6,438 nucleotides of DNA, from positions 1 through 6,438 of the forward strand of contig JAHEOI010000162.1 of assembly GCA_018610125.1 (NCBI GenBank). The letters run 5' to 3'. A program made the translations under genes and the position numbers. This DNA comes from Verrucomicrobiota bacterium. Lineage in GTDB: Bacteria; Verrucomicrobiota; Verrucomicrobiia; Limisphaerales; JAHEOI01. Positions within the stretch are counted from its first letter, which is position 1. Each line of letters opens with the position of its first letter. The notes beneath the pieces were generated by a model. The model had not been told where the DNA came from. It did no database searches and was given only the letters and a program-made list of their open reading frames with translations. Shown here one piece after another: positions 6,136-6,438 of this stretch.

Positions 6136-6438
6136 ATGAATTCGATTTTGGTAAACAAGCACGCCGGCAACGGCGTTCTGTCGACATGCGAGCCGGGGTA
6201 TGAAGCCCATTTTCGAGCGGAGCTCGCGTGGATTGACTGGAGTATCGTCGAGGTCGGATCCGGCTGGATTAGGGCAACCCCGGGCCAAGGGGGGATCTCG
6301 CCAACCGACGGCCTCTGTTTTCGGAGGCTTGCGCTGGTTTCCCCGGAATACCTTCGGTCGGAGAGTATCAATGCCGTCGCGACCGAGCTTGTCTCGTTGT
6401 TCGGTAAGGCGCTTCAAGGCGTCCCAATCACACAACCC
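6136..6438 (+). CDS. Open frame running off the right edge, unrecognised
   Basis: From ATG at 6136 a frame stays open for 101 codons to the window end. Its product begins MNSILVNKHAGNGVLST and includes EVGSGWIRATPGQGG (about residues 39-53), then alternating hydrophobic and polar segments typical of a folded soluble protein. There is no signal peptide or membrane helix. By my count about two thirds of third codon positions are G or C, as expected for a real gene here, and the antisense frames look less natural. The start is uncertain. There is no Shine-Dalgarno before 6136, and the frame is open back to the TGA at 6031-6033 with protein-like sequence (GELPLSPPESNANV) but no ATG, GTG or TTG. 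A non-standard start, a frameshift or a decayed 5' end are possible. I cannot name a family. Confidence 0.5.
   Translation, partial: MNSILVNKHAGNGVLSTCEPGYEAHFRAELAWIDWSIVEVGSGWIRATPGQGGISPTDGLCFRRLALVSPEYLRSESINAVATELVSLFGKALQGVPITQP

Noticed and set aside
6079..6435. A 118-residue minus-strand frame at the right edge, and another at 6024-6371
   Set aside because: Their products are Arg/Pro-rich and less protein-like than the plus-strand frame they overlap, which has higher third-position GC. Kept as the main alternative if that frame proves non-coding.
1..6438. CRISPR arrays, tRNAs, insertion sequences, toxin-antitoxin pairs or phage genes
   Set aside because: I looked for regularly spaced repeats, terminal inverted repeats, transposase or integrase motifs and tRNA-like arms on both strands and found none.

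Overview
The window holds four complete protein-coding genes and two cut by its ends. It reads as ordinary chromosomal DNA of a Gram-negative-type bacterium. A member of the Planctomycetes-Verrucomicrobia-Chlamydiae group, most likely Verrucomicrobiota, is my tentative placement. That rests on the long-form LeuB with a GGSAPRYTGQ-type cofactor loop, the O-antigen-ligase-like protein fused to TPRs, the exported Ser/Gly-rich protein, and weak or absent Shine-Dalgarno sites before several genes. It is inference from protein style, not from a marker gene.

Layout. Positions 1-167 (minus) carry the start of an exported protein whose first mature residues look FecR-like. Positions 287-2182 (minus) carry a 631-residue polytopic membrane protein of the O-antigen ligase/polymerase superfamily with a C-terminal TPR tail. 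An 88-bp divergent spacer with a perfect 10-bp inverted repeat (2203-2232) separates it from a plus-strand gene (2271-3446) for an exported, low-complexity Ser/Gly/Gln-rich protein of unknown function. That gene converges, across a 33-bp gap with no evident terminator, on a minus-strand moeA (3480-4730; molybdenum cofactor synthesis). An 89-bp divergent spacer then leads to plus-strand leuB (4820-5884; leucine biosynthesis). After leuB come about 250 bp without a convincing gene, then an open frame (6136 to the window end, plus) that looks coding but is not recognised.

How the genes relate. The left part (FecR-like exported protein, ligase/polymerase, exported low-complexity protein) is consistent with cell-envelope or extracellular-matrix work, but only the ligase gives direct evidence of that. 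moeA and leuB are housekeeping genes with no obvious functional link to each other or to the left part.

I see no CRISPR array, insertion sequence, integrase, phage gene, tRNA or rRNA. The most useful leads are the LeuB cofactor loop, the inverted repeat in the divergent spacer, the FG-containing exported protein, a possible four-codon leader ORF abutting moeA, and the unannotated open frame at the right end. I found nothing that amounts to a clear new biological system.
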